Assembly: GCA_963786805.1 (NCBI GenBank)
Contig: CAWBAK010000004.1
Coordinates: 310,001 to 374,000, forward strand
DNA: 64,000 bases
Source: CALGFI01 sp963786805
GTDB taxonomy: Bacteria; Actinomycetota; UBA4738; HRBIN12
Direction: 5' to 3'
A program made the position numbers and the translations under genes. The notes under the pieces were generated by a model. It searched no databases. It was not told where the DNA came from and saw nothing but the letters and a program-made list of their open reading frames with translations. Every line of letters begins with the position of its first letter. The stretch's first letter is position 1. Shown piece after piece: positions 18,313-28,508 of this stretch.

Positions 18313-19308
18313 CTAGGGAACCGCCTTCAGGATCCCCTCCTCGATCGGCAGATCGGCGACCGCGGCGACCGCACGGCCGCGAGCGACGGACCCACGCGCC
18401 TTGCCCAGGCCCGAACGCAGCTCGTCGGCGCCGTTCGCGACCATCGTGGCGGCGCGCGCGATCTTGTTCTCGATCACCGACTCCATCCCGTCGAGGAGCG
18501 CCGCGACCTGCTCGAGCGCGGCGCGCGAGTCGTCGGCATCGCCGAACCGGTGCACGAGGCTGTAGAGGAACAACAGGACCGGCAGCGCCATCGAGTAGGG
18601 AACGATGACGACCCCGCGCGAGAACGCGTCGGCGTGCGCGCGCTTGAGCACCATGTACGCGGCATCGGGAACCGCCGCGACGGCGACCGGCGCCGTCAGC
18701 GCGGGGTCGAGGTACTGCGCGACCTCGCGCACGCGGCTCGTCACCTGACGCTCGACGTCGCGCGCCCGGAGCTCGCGTTCGGCGGCGTCCTCGCACGCCT
18801 CGAGCGCCTCGAGCTCGGCCACCGCGGTCCACTTCGAGTCGACGGGGAGCCGTCGACCGTCCGGCAGGGACAGCCCGAACTCCACGACCTTCCCGTTCAC
18901 GCGGAAATCGGTCACGAGCATCCCCGGCGGAAGCTGAGCGAGGTGGTCGCGCAGGACGTTCTCGCCCGCGCGTCCCTTCGAGGCGCCCCCGGCGAGGACG
19001 GTCGAGAGCCGGCGCACGACCTCCCACGACTCGCGCTCGCGATCGCGACGCTCCTCCTCGCTCTCGGCGAGGCGCTCGAGCGCGCCGCGGGCGGCGGCGA
19101 CCTCCCGGCGAACCTCGTCGGCTCCCCCGCCCTGGGCGGCCGACCCGTCGGCGAGCCTGCGGAGCTCGGCCGCCTGAACCTCCAGGCGGGCCTCGATCCG
19201 GGCGGTCGCGGGGGCGGGACCGCTCGACCGGCGTTGGGCGAGCGTGAGGCCGGTGCCGATCGCGGCCCCGGCGGCGAGCGCGAGCACGATGAACCAGACG
19301 GTCTCCAT
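18313..19308 (-). CDS. rmuC: RmuC-family DNA recombination protein
   Basis: 331 residues: an N-terminal membrane anchor (METVWFIVLALAAGAAIG), a coiled-coil stretch rich in Glu/Arg, then the RmuC nuclease-like core with KGRAGENVLRDHL, the PVDSKWT strand and DAYMVL-like downstream segments. E. coli RmuC limits inversions at short inverted repeats and is thought to be an endonuclease-fold protein. Shorter than the E. coli protein, as in many actinobacteria. ATG 19308; divergent from the C45 peptidase gene. Confidence 0.85.
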   Translation of the reverse strand: METVWFIVLALAAGAAIGTGLTLAQRRSSGPAPATARIEARLEVQAAELRRLADGSAAQGGGADEVRREVAAARGALERLAESEEERRDRERESWEVVRRLSTVLAGGASKGRAGENVLRDHLAQLPPGMLVTDFRVNGKVVEFGLSLPDGRRLPVDSKWTAVAELEALEACEDAAERELRARDVERQVTSRVREVAQYLDPALTAPVAVAAVPDAAYMVLKRAHADAFSRGVVIVPYSMALPVLLFLYSLVHRFGDADDSRAALEQVAALLDGMESVIENKIARAATMVANGADELRSGLGKARGSVARGRAVAAVADLPIEEGILKAVP

Positions 19309-19410
19309 GGCTCGACCGTAGACACCCGGTCTGACACGCCCCCCAGAGACCCCGATACGACCCCCAGGACTCGGCTCCGGCGCCCGGTGCGACGGGTAGC
19401 ATCTCGCCTG

Positions 19411-20505
19411 GTGAGCGCTCCACCGCAGCTTCAGGTCCTCCGGGTCGGCGGGACACACCGCGAGACCGGTGCCCAGCTCGGCCGCGCGTGCTCCGAGACG
19501 ATCCGCCACGCGGCGTCCTTCGAAGGCCAAACGATCCCCGAGGGCCGGACCCGGACCGAGCAGCTCGAACTCGCCGATCGCTATCGCGAGGTCACGTTCG
19601 CCGCGTACCCCTGGTACGAGGACGAGATCGAGGGCGCCGCGGAGGCAGCGGATGTCGATCCTCGCGCGCTGTTCGCCTGCGTGGTCGAGGAGATCTGGTA
19701 CGTGCCCTACGCCCGGCAGATCGAGGGCCGGTGCACGGACCTGGTCGCGGTCCCACCGGCGACCCGCGAGGACCATGTGCTCGTCGCGCACAACAACGAC
19801 ATGCCGAGGAGCTACCAGGACGAGCTCGTCGCGATCGAGTACGCCGTCGAGGGAGAGCCGACCGTCTTCGCGATCGGCAACGGCGTGTGGATCAGCTGCG
19901 GCTGGAACGACGCGGGCATCTCGATGTCGGGCAACGAGCTCGCGCCGCTCGACGAGCGGATCGGCGTCCCTCGCGAGGTCCAGTACCGATCGATGCTCCG
20001 CCAGCCGACGCTCGAGCGCGCGCTCGGCGAAGCGCTGCGGCACGATCGCGCCTCGAGCTACAACCAGGTGCTGGTGACGGCGGGAGCGGAGGTCGTGAAC
20101 GTGGAGGGCTCGGCGACCGATGCCGAGCTGACGACCTCGGACGATCGAGGCCACCTCGTGCACACGAACCACTACGTCTGCCCGCGGATGGTTCGGTATG
20201 AGGGAGACCCGAGCTACGTCGCGCACTCGAGCGCGCGCTACGCGCGCGGCGCCGAGCTCCTGGCTTCGACCGAGCCGGGGTCGGTCACGGTCGAGATGCT
20301 TCGCGGCTTCCTCGCGGATCACGAGGGCGAGCCGGACTGCCTGTGCCGGCATCCCGAGCGGAACCCGGGACCGAGTCGCTCGGGAACGAGCTTCTGGTGG
20401 GTCGCGGACCTGACCGACATGCGACTGCAGTTCGGCCGGGGCAATCCCTGCGACTCCGTCGCGCAGGAGTACCGCTTCCCCGCGGCACGCGCGTCCGCGG
20501 CCTGA
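19411..20505 (+). CDS. C45-family peptidase / penicillin-acyltransferase-like Ntn hydrolase
   Basis: 364 residues from the GTG at 19411. The fold signature is IEGRCTDLVAVPP, with Cys108 as the probable nucleophile released by self-cleavage after Arg107, followed by HVLVAHNNDMP and GWNDAGISMSGN, typical of the acyl-CoA:6-aminopenicillanic-acid acyltransferase (C45) family. Bacterial members are mostly amide hydrolases of unknown substrate. No beta-lactam genes are nearby. It lies directly upstream of the tldD/pmbA pair in the same direction. Confidence 0.82.
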   Translation: MSAPPQLQVLRVGGTHRETGAQLGRACSETIRHAASFEGQTIPEGRTRTEQLELADRYREVTFAAYPWYEDEIEGAAEAADVDPRALFACVVEEIWYVPYARQIEGRCTDLVAVPPATREDHVLVAHNNDMPRSYQDELVAIEYAVEGEPTVFAIGNGVWISCGWNDAGISMSGNELAPLDERIGVPREVQYRSMLRQPTLERALGEALRHDRASSYNQVLVTAGAEVVNVEGSATDAELTTSDDRGHLVHTNHYVCPRMVRYEGDPSYVAHSSARYARGAELLASTEPGSVTVEMLRGFLADHEGEPDCLCRHPERNPGPSRSGTSFWWVADLTDMRLQFGRGNPCDSVAQEYRFPAARASAA

Positions 20506-20578
20506 GCCCTCCGGGGTAGTCTGTCCCGCGCCCGGCCCGGTCGGACCTCGACCGAGCCAACTTCGGAGAGAGGGCAGG

Positions 20579-22021
20579 ATGCTCGACGTCGCCAAACAGG
20601 CGGTCGAGGCGGCACGCGCCGCCGGCGCCGACTACGCCGACGCCCGGGTCGTCACGGACGAATCCGAGTCGATCACCGTCCGGAACCAGGAGATGGAGGG
20701 GATCGACCGGTCACGGTCCGAGGGCATCGGGATCCGCGTCCTCGTCAATGGGTACTGGGGGTTCGCCGCGACGGCGCGGCTCGAGCCCGCCGAGCTCGAC
20801 CGCACGGCCAAGCTCGCCGTCGAGATCGCGAAGGCGGCCTCGCGGCTGCCGATGGAGCGCGTACGACTGACCGAGGTCGAGCCGGCGACCGGCACGTGGC
20901 ATTCCCCGATGCGCGAGGACCCGTTCCACGTATCGCTCGAGGAGAAGGTCGCGCTCTTGATGGAGGCGACGCGGCGCATGCAGACCGTGGACGGGGTCTC
21001 GTTCGCCGAGGGCGGGATCGACCTGTTCCGGCGACACACGCGGCTCGCGACGAGCGAGGGCACGGCGATCGACCAGACCACCGTGCATTCGGGGGCCGGG
21101 ATCGAGGCGACCGCGATCGGCGAGGGCGAACTCCAACATCGCTCGTTCCCCAACTCCTTCCGCGGCCACATCGCGGCGGGTGGCTGGGAGCACGTGCAGA
21201 AGATCGGCCTGATCGAGGAGGCCGAGCGCACCGGGCGAGAGGCGGTCGAGCTCCTCTCGGCGCCGGAGTGCCCGAGCGAGGTCACGACGCTCGTCCTGGA
21301 TTCGGGGCAGGTCGAGCTCCAGATCCACGAGTCCATCGGCCACCCCGTCGAGCTCGACCGCGTCCTGGGGATGGAGGAGGCGTTCGCCGGATCGTCCTTC
21401 TTGAAACCCGACGATCGCGGCTCGCTCCGGTACGCGAGCGATCTCGTCTCGATCACCGCGGACGCGACGCTCGCGGGTGGCCTCGGCTCGTTCGGGTGGG
21501 ACGACGAGGGCGTGCCGGCGCAGCGCGTCCCGATCATCGTCGACGGCATCTTCCAGAACTTCATCTCGAGCCGGGAGACCGCGAGCGTCATCGGCATCCC
21601 GAGCTCGGGCGCGATGCGAGCGGACGGGTGGCAGCACCTGCCGCTGATCCGCATGACCAACATCTCGATCGAGCCCCGCGAGGGCACGCTGGCCGACATC
21701 ATCGGCGACACGAAGGACGGCCTGTTCATGTCGACGAACTCGTCGTGGTCGATCGACGACAAGCGGGTGAACTTCCAGTTCGGGTGCGAGATCGCCTGGC
21801 GGATCAAGGACGGCCGGCTGACCGAGATGATCCGGAACCCCAACTACACCGGGATCACGACCGAGTTCTGGGGTGGATGCGACGCCGTCGGGGGCCGGGA
21901 GGACTGGACGCTCTGGGGCACGCCGAACTGCGGCAAGGGCCAGCCGGGCCAGGTCGCGCGCGTCGGGCACGGCGCGGCTCCCGCCCGGTTCCGGAACGTC
22001 CAGGTCGGGGTACGCGGATGA
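20579..22021 (+). CDS. tldD: TldD-type metalloprotease subunit
   Basis: 480 residues. HESIGHPVELDR contains the HExxxH zinc site of TldD; SEGTAIDQTTVHSGAG, MRADGWQHLPLIRMTN and the C-terminal GGCDAVGGREDWTLWG belong to the same family. TldD and PmbA (TldE) form a heterodimer that degrades unfolded peptides and matures some ribosomally made peptides such as microcin B17. ATG 20579 follows GGAGAGAGGG. The stop is 28 bases before the partner gene. Confidence 0.92.
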   Translation: MLDVAKQAVEAARAAGADYADARVVTDESESITVRNQEMEGIDRSRSEGIGIRVLVNGYWGFAATARLEPAELDRTAKLAVEIAKAASRLPMERVRLTEVEPATGTWHSPMREDPFHVSLEEKVALLMEATRRMQTVDGVSFAEGGIDLFRRHTRLATSEGTAIDQTTVHSGAGIEATAIGEGELQHRSFPNSFRGHIAAGGWEHVQKIGLIEEAERTGREAVELLSAPECPSEVTTLVLDSGQVELQIHESIGHPVELDRVLGMEEAFAGSSFLKPDDRGSLRYASDLVSITADATLAGGLGSFGWDDEGVPAQRVPIIVDGIFQNFISSRETASVIGIPSSGAMRADGWQHLPLIRMTNISIEPREGTLADIIGDTKDGLFMSTNSSWSIDDKRVNFQFGCEIAWRIKDGRLTEMIRNPNYTGITTEFWGGCDAVGGREDWTLWGTPNCGKGQPGQVARVGHGAAPARFRNVQVGVRG

Positions 22022-22049
22022 CGGATCCGCGCCGAGGAACCGTGGCCTG

Positions 22050-23399
22050 ATGGCCGGGATCATCGGGCCCGACGAGATCCGGCGGGTGTCTCAGGCCGCC
22101 CTGGAGCTGCCGGGCGCGGACGCCGTCGAGGTCCTGTTCATGCACGAATGGGGCGGCCTCACGCGCTTCGCCAAGAGCTCGATCCACCAGAGCACGTGGC
22201 GCGAGGACACCGGCATCCGCGTGCGCGTCGTCCTCGAGGGCCGGGTGGGCATCGCCGGGACGAACGACCTCTCGCCAGCGGGGGTGGTCGCGGCGGCCGA
22301 GAGCGCCCGGGAGATGGCCGGCGTCGTGGCGCCCGATCCGCTGTTCCCCGGTCTCGCGCCGCCGAGCCCGGTGCAGGACGACTCGGGCTTCGACGAGGCG
22401 ACCGCGAACACGACACCGGAGCATCGCGCCGAAGGCGTTGCCGAGCTCGTCGCCGCGTGCGCGAACGGGTTCGGCGCCGCCGGTGCGTTCGAGACGATGG
22501 CGAGCGAGGTCGCCGTCGCGAACACGGAGGGTCAGTTCTGCTGGGCTCCGACGACCCAGGCGTCGCTCACGACCGTGGTCACCGGAGGCGACGGCGGGAA
22601 CGGGTTCGCCGAGACGTTCTCGAGGGCGGTCGGCGAGGTCGATCCCGCGACGATCGGTCGGCGTGCCGCCGACAAGGCGGTCGCGTCGCAGGCGCCGCGC
22701 GACCTCGACCCCGGCCGCTACACCGTCGTGCTCGAGCCCGCCGCCGTGTCGACGCTGGTCGGGTTCCTGTCGTGGATCGGCTTGGGCGGCCGACTTCTGG
22801 TCGAGGAGCGCTCGTGCCTCTCGGGCCGCGAAGGCCAACAGGTGGCCGCCGACGCCCTCACGCTCTACGACGACGCCCGCGAGGCCGGCACGATCGGACT
22901 TCCCTTCGACTTCGAGGGCGTCCCGCGCTCGCGCGTCATGTTGATCGACAAGGGCGTGTTCCGCGACGGCGTCTACGACCTGCGAACCGCGAAGCAGGCC
23001 GGCAAGCAGAGCACGGGCCACGCTCTCCCGCCACCGAACTCGGAAGGTCCGCTCCCCCTCAACGTGTTCATGGAGCCGGGCGAGGCCTCGCTCGAGGAGA
23101 TGATCGCCTCGACCGAACGAGGCTTGCTGGTGACCCGGTTCCACTACACGAACATCGTCCACCCACTCGAGTCGACGATCACCGGGATGACCAGGGACGG
23201 GACCTTCCTGATCGAACACGGCGAGATCGCTCATCCCGTCAAGAACTTCCGGTTCACGCAGTCCATCTTGGAAGCGCTCGCCCAGACGAGCATGGTCGGG
23301 CGCGAGACCGAGCTCGCAAGCGAGTTCTTCTTCAGCGCCTCACGAGTACCCGGGCTGAAGGTCGAGTCGTTCAACTTCAGCGGGCGCTCGGACCACTGA
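22050..23399 (+). CDS. pmbA: PmbA/TldE partner subunit
   Basis: 449 residues homologous to TldD but lacking the HExxxH zinc site, as expected for the PmbA/TldE subunit. WREDTGIRVRVVLEGRVG, GLPFDFEGVPRSRVMLIDKG and STGHALPPPNS are family segments. It forms the protease with TldD encoded just upstream. The ATG at 22050 is preceded by GAGGAACC. Confidence 0.9.
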   Translation: MAGIIGPDEIRRVSQAALELPGADAVEVLFMHEWGGLTRFAKSSIHQSTWREDTGIRVRVVLEGRVGIAGTNDLSPAGVVAAAESAREMAGVVAPDPLFPGLAPPSPVQDDSGFDEATANTTPEHRAEGVAELVAACANGFGAAGAFETMASEVAVANTEGQFCWAPTTQASLTTVVTGGDGGNGFAETFSRAVGEVDPATIGRRAADKAVASQAPRDLDPGRYTVVLEPAAVSTLVGFLSWIGLGGRLLVEERSCLSGREGQQVAADALTLYDDAREAGTIGLPFDFEGVPRSRVMLIDKGVFRDGVYDLRTAKQAGKQSTGHALPPPNSEGPLPLNVFMEPGEASLEEMIASTERGLLVTRFHYTNIVHPLESTITGMTRDGTFLIEHGEIAHPVKNFRFTQSILEALAQTSMVGRETELASEFFFSASRVPGLKVESFNFSGRSDH

Positions 23400-23441
23400 C
23401 CCCGATAGACTGGGCTCGCTCGGCGGATGGGAGGCCCAACG

Positions 23442-23894
23442 ATGCAGGTCAAGGACATCATGCACCCCGACGTGAAGACGGCGTCCCCGACCGACACCTA
23501 CGCGGACGTCGCCGCCTCGCTCCACGCGAACGGCATCTCATCCGTCGTCGTGATGGACGGCGACCGCCTGGCCGGCATCGTCACCGAGCGCGACCTGGTC
23601 AACCTCGTCGCCGAAGGTGGGGATCCGAAGACGACGAAGGTCACGGACCGGATGACCACCTCGGTGGACACGGTGGACCCCAAGACGGACATCGCGGAGG
23701 CCGCCGAGCACATGGCTCGGCTCCGCATCCGGCACCTGCCCGTCGTCGAGGGCCAGGGGCTCGTGGGGATCATCTCGATCCGGGACCTGACGAACTGGGC
23801 CGTGCACGAGCTGACGGCCGGGCACGAGCTGCCGGACATGGAGCGGAGCAACGCCACGCTGTCCGCGGCGGCTCAGATCAACGAGCGCAAGTAA
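23442..23894 (+). CDS. two-CBS-domain protein
   Basis: 150 residues made almost wholly of a CBS pair: VKDIMHPDVKTASPTDTYADVA through GIVTERDLV, then VTDRMTTSVDTVDP through VGIISIRDLTNWAV. Such pairs bind adenosyl ligands (AMP, ATP, SAM) and regulate partner proteins. A GGGAGG 8 bases upstream points to the ATG at 23442 rather than 23427. It ends 6 bases from the convergent NADH dehydrogenase stop, so no terminator fits between. Confidence 0.88.
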   Translation: MQVKDIMHPDVKTASPTDTYADVAASLHANGISSVVVMDGDRLAGIVTERDLVNLVAEGGDPKTTKVTDRMTTSVDTVDPKTDIAEAAEHMARLRIRHLPVVEGQGLVGIISIRDLTNWAVHELTAGHELPDMERSNATLSAAAQINERK

Positions 23895-23900
23895 CGCCGC

Positions 23901-25193
23901 TCAGTCGTTCGCCGCACGTTCGAACGGCTCCCGTGGGTGCTCCAGGGACCCGAGCTGCGCGAGATCGCGCGGGAACAGCAGCGCGACGGTCCAATCCGCG
24001 GCGATCTTCGCCTTCCGCGTGAGCGTGGGCATCGCGTACAGGTGATAGCTCCGGTGCGCGAACCACGCGGGGAACCCCTTCAGCTTCACGCCCCAGATCA
24101 CGGCGATCCCCTTGTACCGGCCGAGTGAGCAGACGGCGCCGATGTTGCGGTGCACGAACGGTTCGAGGCGCCCGCCTTCGATCCACGCGGTGAGGTTCTT
24201 GGCCAGCCGTCGTCCCTGTCGCATCCCGTGCTGCGCCGTCGGCGGCATGATCCCGCCGGTGGTGCGGTCCGGGACCGCCGCCGCGTCGCCCGCGGCCCAC
24301 ACGTCCTCGGCGCCCTCGACGCGCAGGTGCTCGTCGACGCGAACGCGGCCGGCGTCGTCGACGGGAAGACCCGCGTTGCGAGCGAGCGACGAAGGGCGCA
24401 CCCCCGCCGTCCACACGAGCGTGTCGGCGGCGAAGGTCCGTCCGCCGGACAGACGCACGATCCGGTCCTCGTACGACTCGAGCCGCGTTTCGACGAGCAC
24501 CTCGATGCCGCGTTCGGCGAGCCGCTCGACGGCATAGGCGGCGAGCTCCGGTCCCAGCTCGGGAAGGATCTTCGGCGCGAGGTCGACGAGGAGCCAGCGC
24601 ATCTCCTCGGCACGGAGGCCCGGGTAGGTCGCGATCGCGTCGCGCGCGAGGTCCTCGAGCTCGCCGAGCGCTTCGACCCCGGCGTATCCGCCACCCACGA
24701 ACACGAACGTGAGCGCCGCGCGCCGGCGCTCCTCATCCTCGGTCTCCGCGGCGACGTCCAGGCGCGACAGCACGCGGTTCCGCAGGTAGATCGCCTCCTG
24801 CACGGTCTTGAATCCGATCCCGTGCTCGGCGAGTCCCGGGATCGGCAGCACGCGCGAGGTCGAGCCCGGTGTCAGGACGAGGACGTCGTACGCCGTCACA
24901 CGCTCGGACCCATCGGCGAGGCGGATCGTCGCTTGCCGGGCTCCGTGGTCGAGCCGTTCGATCTCGCCGATCACGATCTCGCAGTGGCGCAGCGTCGTCC
25001 GAAGCGGGACCGCAACGGCGCGAGGGTCGATCGTCCCGGAGGCGACCTCGGGAAGGAACGGCTGGTACTGCATGAAGTTCTGAGGGTTGACCACCGTGAT
25101 CCGGTGTCCCGCCCGCGCGAGCGCGCGCATGCCCATCGCCGCATACAGGCCGGCGAACCCGGCACCGACGACGAGGATGCGCTCGCCTGCCAC
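23901..25193 (-). CDS. ndh: type II NADH dehydrogenase (NDH-2-like FAD oxidoreductase)
   Basis: 430 residues with two dinucleotide-binding motifs: VVGAGFAGLYAAMG for FAD at the N-terminus and VFVGGGYAGVEALGEL for NAD(P)H. VWTAGVRPSSLARN, VWAAGDAAAVPD and TAQHGMRQGRRLAKN are typical of NDH-2, a monotopic membrane enzyme passing electrons from NADH to quinone without proton pumping. The C-terminal amphipathic part (AWFAHRSYHLYAMP, WTVALLFPRD) would bind the membrane. GTG start at 25193. Confidence 0.88.
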   Translation of the reverse strand: MAGERILVVGAGFAGLYAAMGMRALARAGHRITVVNPQNFMQYQPFLPEVASGTIDPRAVAVPLRTTLRHCEIVIGEIERLDHGARQATIRLADGSERVTAYDVLVLTPGSTSRVLPIPGLAEHGIGFKTVQEAIYLRNRVLSRLDVAAETEDEERRRAALTFVFVGGGYAGVEALGELEDLARDAIATYPGLRAEEMRWLLVDLAPKILPELGPELAAYAVERLAERGIEVLVETRLESYEDRIVRLSGGRTFAADTLVWTAGVRPSSLARNAGLPVDDAGRVRVDEHLRVEGAEDVWAAGDAAAVPDRTTGGIMPPTAQHGMRQGRRLAKNLTAWIEGGRLEPFVHRNIGAVCSLGRYKGIAVIWGVKLKGFPAWFAHRSYHLYAMPTLTRKAKIAADWTVALLFPRDLAQLGSLEHPREPFERAAND

Positions 25194-25225
25194 GCCCCGA
25201 TGCTACGCGGGCGCTCAGCCGGGGT

Positions 25226-26059
25226 TCAGCGCCGGGCGAGCGCGCGAAGGGCCGCGAAGGACGCCGGATCGCAGAGCGCGCTCCCCAGCCGGATCGGGTC
25301 GTACCGAGTGCCGTGGCAATCCGAGCCGCCGGTGGTGATCAGGCCCAGACGCTCGGCGAGCTTCCGCCAGTGCTCGCGCTCCACCGGGTCGTGATCGGTG
25401 TGGTCGACCTCGAGCCCGGCCATGCCCGCCCCCGCCATCGCCTCGATGAGTACCTCGGGCACCGAGCTCTCCTCTCCCCACATCCCCGGGTGCGCGAGGA
25501 CGCAGAGCCCATCCGCGGCCTTGATCAGGGCGAGGGCGTCGAGCGGATCGAGCGCGTGCTTCGGCACGTGGGCGGGCCTCCCGTCCCCGATCCACTCGTC
25601 GAACGCCTCTTTCTCCGTCTCGACGTGGCCGGCCTCGACCATCGCCTGCGCGATGTGTGGGCGGACGATGTTCCCGCCCTTCGCGATCTCGTGGACCCGC
25701 TGGAACTCGATCGGCAGGCCGAGCTCGCGAAGCTTCTCGACCATCCGCTCCCCCCGGCGGAACCGCTCGTCGCGGAGACGGCTCAGCTCCTCTTGCAGCG
25801 AGGCGTTCGCGACGTCCATCCAGTAACAGAGGACGTGGATGCTCGTGCCTTCGTACTCGGCCGAAAGCTCGACGCCCGGGACGACCTCCACCCCGAGCTC
25901 GGAACCGGCCGAGAGCGCCTCGTCGAGCCCCTCGGTCGTGTCGTGATCGGTCACCGCGACGACGTCGAGCCCTCGCTCGGCGGCAAGACGGACCAGCTCG
26001 GCGGGCGCGAAGGTCCCATCCGAGCGATCCGTATGCGTGTGCAGGTCGATCCCAGGCAC
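25226..26059 (-). CDS. PHP-domain phosphoesterase
   Basis: 277 residues of a single PHP domain: DLHTHTDRSDG, VTDHDTTEG, VVPGVELSAEYEG, VLAHPGMWG and TTGGSDCHG supply the metal-binding His/Asp/Glu set. The arrangement matches the YciV/TrpH subgroup (RNase AM or nucleoside 3',5'-bisphosphate phosphatase) rather than a polymerase subunit. GTG start at 26059. It is divergent from the secreted beta-helix gene across a 256-base gap in which I see no further gene. Confidence 0.87.
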   Translation of the reverse strand: MPGIDLHTHTDRSDGTFAPAELVRLAAERGLDVVAVTDHDTTEGLDEALSAGSELGVEVVPGVELSAEYEGTSIHVLCYWMDVANASLQEELSRLRDERFRRGERMVEKLRELGLPIEFQRVHEIAKGGNIVRPHIAQAMVEAGHVETEKEAFDEWIGDGRPAHVPKHALDPLDALALIKAADGLCVLAHPGMWGEESSVPEVLIEAMAGAGMAGLEVDHTDHDPVEREHWRKLAERLGLITTGGSDCHGTRYDPIRLGSALCDPASFAALRALARR

Positions 26060-26315
26060 GGGTGGATGCTCCCAGACGTCCGCGACAACGACCGGGGATC
26101 ACCGTGCCCAGCATCGCCCGTGTAGGCAAGGGATCGGCAGGCGCCGCGACAGGCACGAGTGTCCCCCAGCCGGCCCCTGTCCGGAAGCGAACGAACGTCC
26201 CCCGGGCGGCGCGATGCGATGGGGGTCGAAATCCCCTGGGCGCCTCTCGGAGGAGGTGGTACCAAAGACGTAGCGCGGCGGGGCACAGGGCTCCGGGTGA
26301 CAGGAGGACCCGATC

Positions 26316-28494
26316 ATGACGAGATCGACCACCTCGGCAACGAGGCGACTACTCCTCGCGGTCATCCTCGGACTGTCCATGACGATGTGGCTCCTGCCGC
26401 TGCCGGCATCGGCTGCGACGCACTGGGTTGTCGACGCCGACGGATTCGGCACGGACGCCAGCTGTGACGACGACACCGTCCCTGCCGATTCCTCCACGAT
26501 CGGCGGCGCCGTGGGACTCGCCACTCGCGGGCGACACGATCGAGGTCTGTGCCGCCACCTATCCCGAGCTCGTCGTGGTGAACAAGTCCCTGACCATCCT
26601 GGGCGTCCAGGCGGGCATCAACGCCAGCACCAGGAGTGGTCCCGAATCGATCGTGCAGGGGAACGCGGGAAGCACCTCGTTCCTCGTCACCGCGGACGAC
26701 GTGACGATCGACGGGTTCACCGTGCGGAACCAGACCAACGCGAACCAGTTCGGGGCCGGCATCGTGCTCGGCGCCGGGACGTCGCACACCTCGATCCTGA
26801 ACAACATCGTCACCAACAACGTCGCCGGCTTGTTCCTCGCGAACGACAGCGCCACCGGCCAAACGGAGATCCGACGCAACTATTTCTTCGACAACGACAA
26901 CCCCGGCCCGGCCAGCGGTCACGGTATCTACACCGACCAGTTCGTTGCCGGCGGCACCCTCCAGAACGTGCTCATCGAGCGGAACCTCTTCCAAGGCCAC
27001 GCCGGACAGGCGCTCGGCTTCTCCTCCACGAGCTCGGCCGCTCCCGCGACGGGCATCACCATCCAGCAGAACACGTTCGCCGACAACGGGCGCGGTCTCT
27101 ACGCGTTCAACCTCACGAGCTCGGCCATCACCCGGAACTTGTTCAACGATTCGACCGCCGCATCCGCGGACATCCGCATCTTCGAGGGCAGCAGCGACCT
27201 GGCGATCGACCACAACCTCCTGATGGACGGCGACGGGCGCGCCTATCGGGCCAACAACATCGGAACGGGATCGGGCGATCCCTTCGACATCCACCTGAAC
27301 CGGAACTCGATCACCGGCTACGCCGGACCCGACGGGGTCGTGCAGAACGATGTGGGACTTCCGACCCTCGATGCGGAGTGCAACTGGTGGGGCTCCGCAG
27401 CCGGTCCCGGCCCGGCCGACACCGAAGGTGACGTCGACTTCGTCCCCTGGCTCAGCGATACGGACCTCGATGGGCCTTGTGTCGTGGATGACTCCGAGGG
27501 ACCCGAGATCACGATCACCACGCCGGCGGATGGAGCGACGTACGAGCGCGGCTCGACCGTGATCGCCGATTACGAGTGCACGGATCCCTCCGGCACGCCC
27601 GTGTGTTCAGGGCCGGTTGCCGATGGCGACGAGATCGACACCGACGTCGTGGGCCACTTCTCGTTCACGGTGAACGCGGAGGATGGGCTCGGCAACACGT
27701 CGTCGGAAACGAACGAGTACGACGTCACGATCGACGGGTGCTCGATCGACGAGGATCCGGCGACGAAGACCATGACGTTCCTCGAGGACTGCACGGTCGA
27801 CCACTCGTTCCTCGTGCCCGACGGCTACACCGTCGACGGCGACGGATTCACGCTGTTCGGCGTGGATCCGCCCGGTGGCCATTTCCTCGGCGCGGTGATC
27901 CGGAACCAGGAAGGCTCGTCCTGGATCGCGATCCGGAACCTTACGGTCGACGCGGACACCCTGGCGGACGAGTGCGATCCCGCGGTTCCTGACACTCGGC
28001 TTCGGGGGATCCTCCTGCAGGGGACGGGCGGCGAGGTCACGGACAACGTCGTCGACATCGGCCAGGGACCCGAGGGCAAGAGCGGATGCCAGGAAGGCAA
28101 CGCGATCGAGGCACGGAACGCACCCTTCGACGCCACGGGCACCGACGTCGAGGTCCTCATCACCGGCAACACCGTCATCGGGTACATCAAGGGCGGGATC
28201 GTGGCCAATGGCTCCGTCGCGGCGAAGATCGCCGGCAACACGGTCACGGGTTGGGGCCCCGTCGGAGTTCCGTTCTCGGCCCAGAACGGGATCCAGATCG
28301 GATCCGGTGCGACCGCCATCATCAAGAACAACGTGGTGAGCGGCAACGACTACACGCCGCCAACCTTCGTGGCATGCGGCATCCTGTACTTCGACGCCGA
28401 TGGCGTCCGGGCGAACCACAACACCCTGTTCGCCAACGAGAAGGACACATGCAACTTCGGCCGCGGCGGAGGGCAGTACAACCCGGACTTCTGA
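26316..28494 (+). CDS. secreted right-handed beta-helix protein, one-base insertion near the N-terminus
   Basis: About 725 residues after correction. The signal peptide (RRLLLAVILGLSMTMW, cleavage after PASAA) and the first mature strands (THWVVDADGFGTDASCDDD) are in one frame. After GGG at 26529-26531 the protein continues one frame over as GDTIEVCAATYPELV, the usual continuation in this family. Then come pectate-lyase/NosD-type turns (FTVRNQTNANQ, GAGIVLGAG, NIVTNNVAGL), an Ig-like segment around ITITTPADGATYERGST, and a second beta helix (RGILLQGTGGEVTDN). A surface or secreted carbohydrate-binding role is likely. A strong hairpin terminator follows. Confidence 0.75.
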
Positions 28495-28508
28495 TCGACG
28501 GGGATCTG

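Noticed and set aside
18550..19410. Long plus-strand frame continuous with the C45 peptidase gene.
   Set aside because: It is antisense to rmuC and Arg/Pro/Gly-rich, as GC-rich shadow frames are; the peptidase homology begins at the GTG at 19411.
18313..20595. A 760-codon minus-strand frame including rmuC.
   Set aside because: The part above 19308 is antisense to the clearly homologous C45 peptidase gene; only the C-terminal 331 codons match RmuC.
26216..26240. GGGGGTCGAAATCCCC, like a tRNA T-arm.
   Set aside because: No anticodon arm, D-arm or acceptor stem fits on either side; it is a plain short hairpin.
26250..26263. AGGAGGTGGTACC upstream of the beta-helix gene, resembling the T-box AGGGUGGNACCGCG.
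   Set aside because: The CGCG that should follow is missing, no specifier stem or terminator/sequestrator could be drawn, and the downstream gene is not an amino-acid gene.
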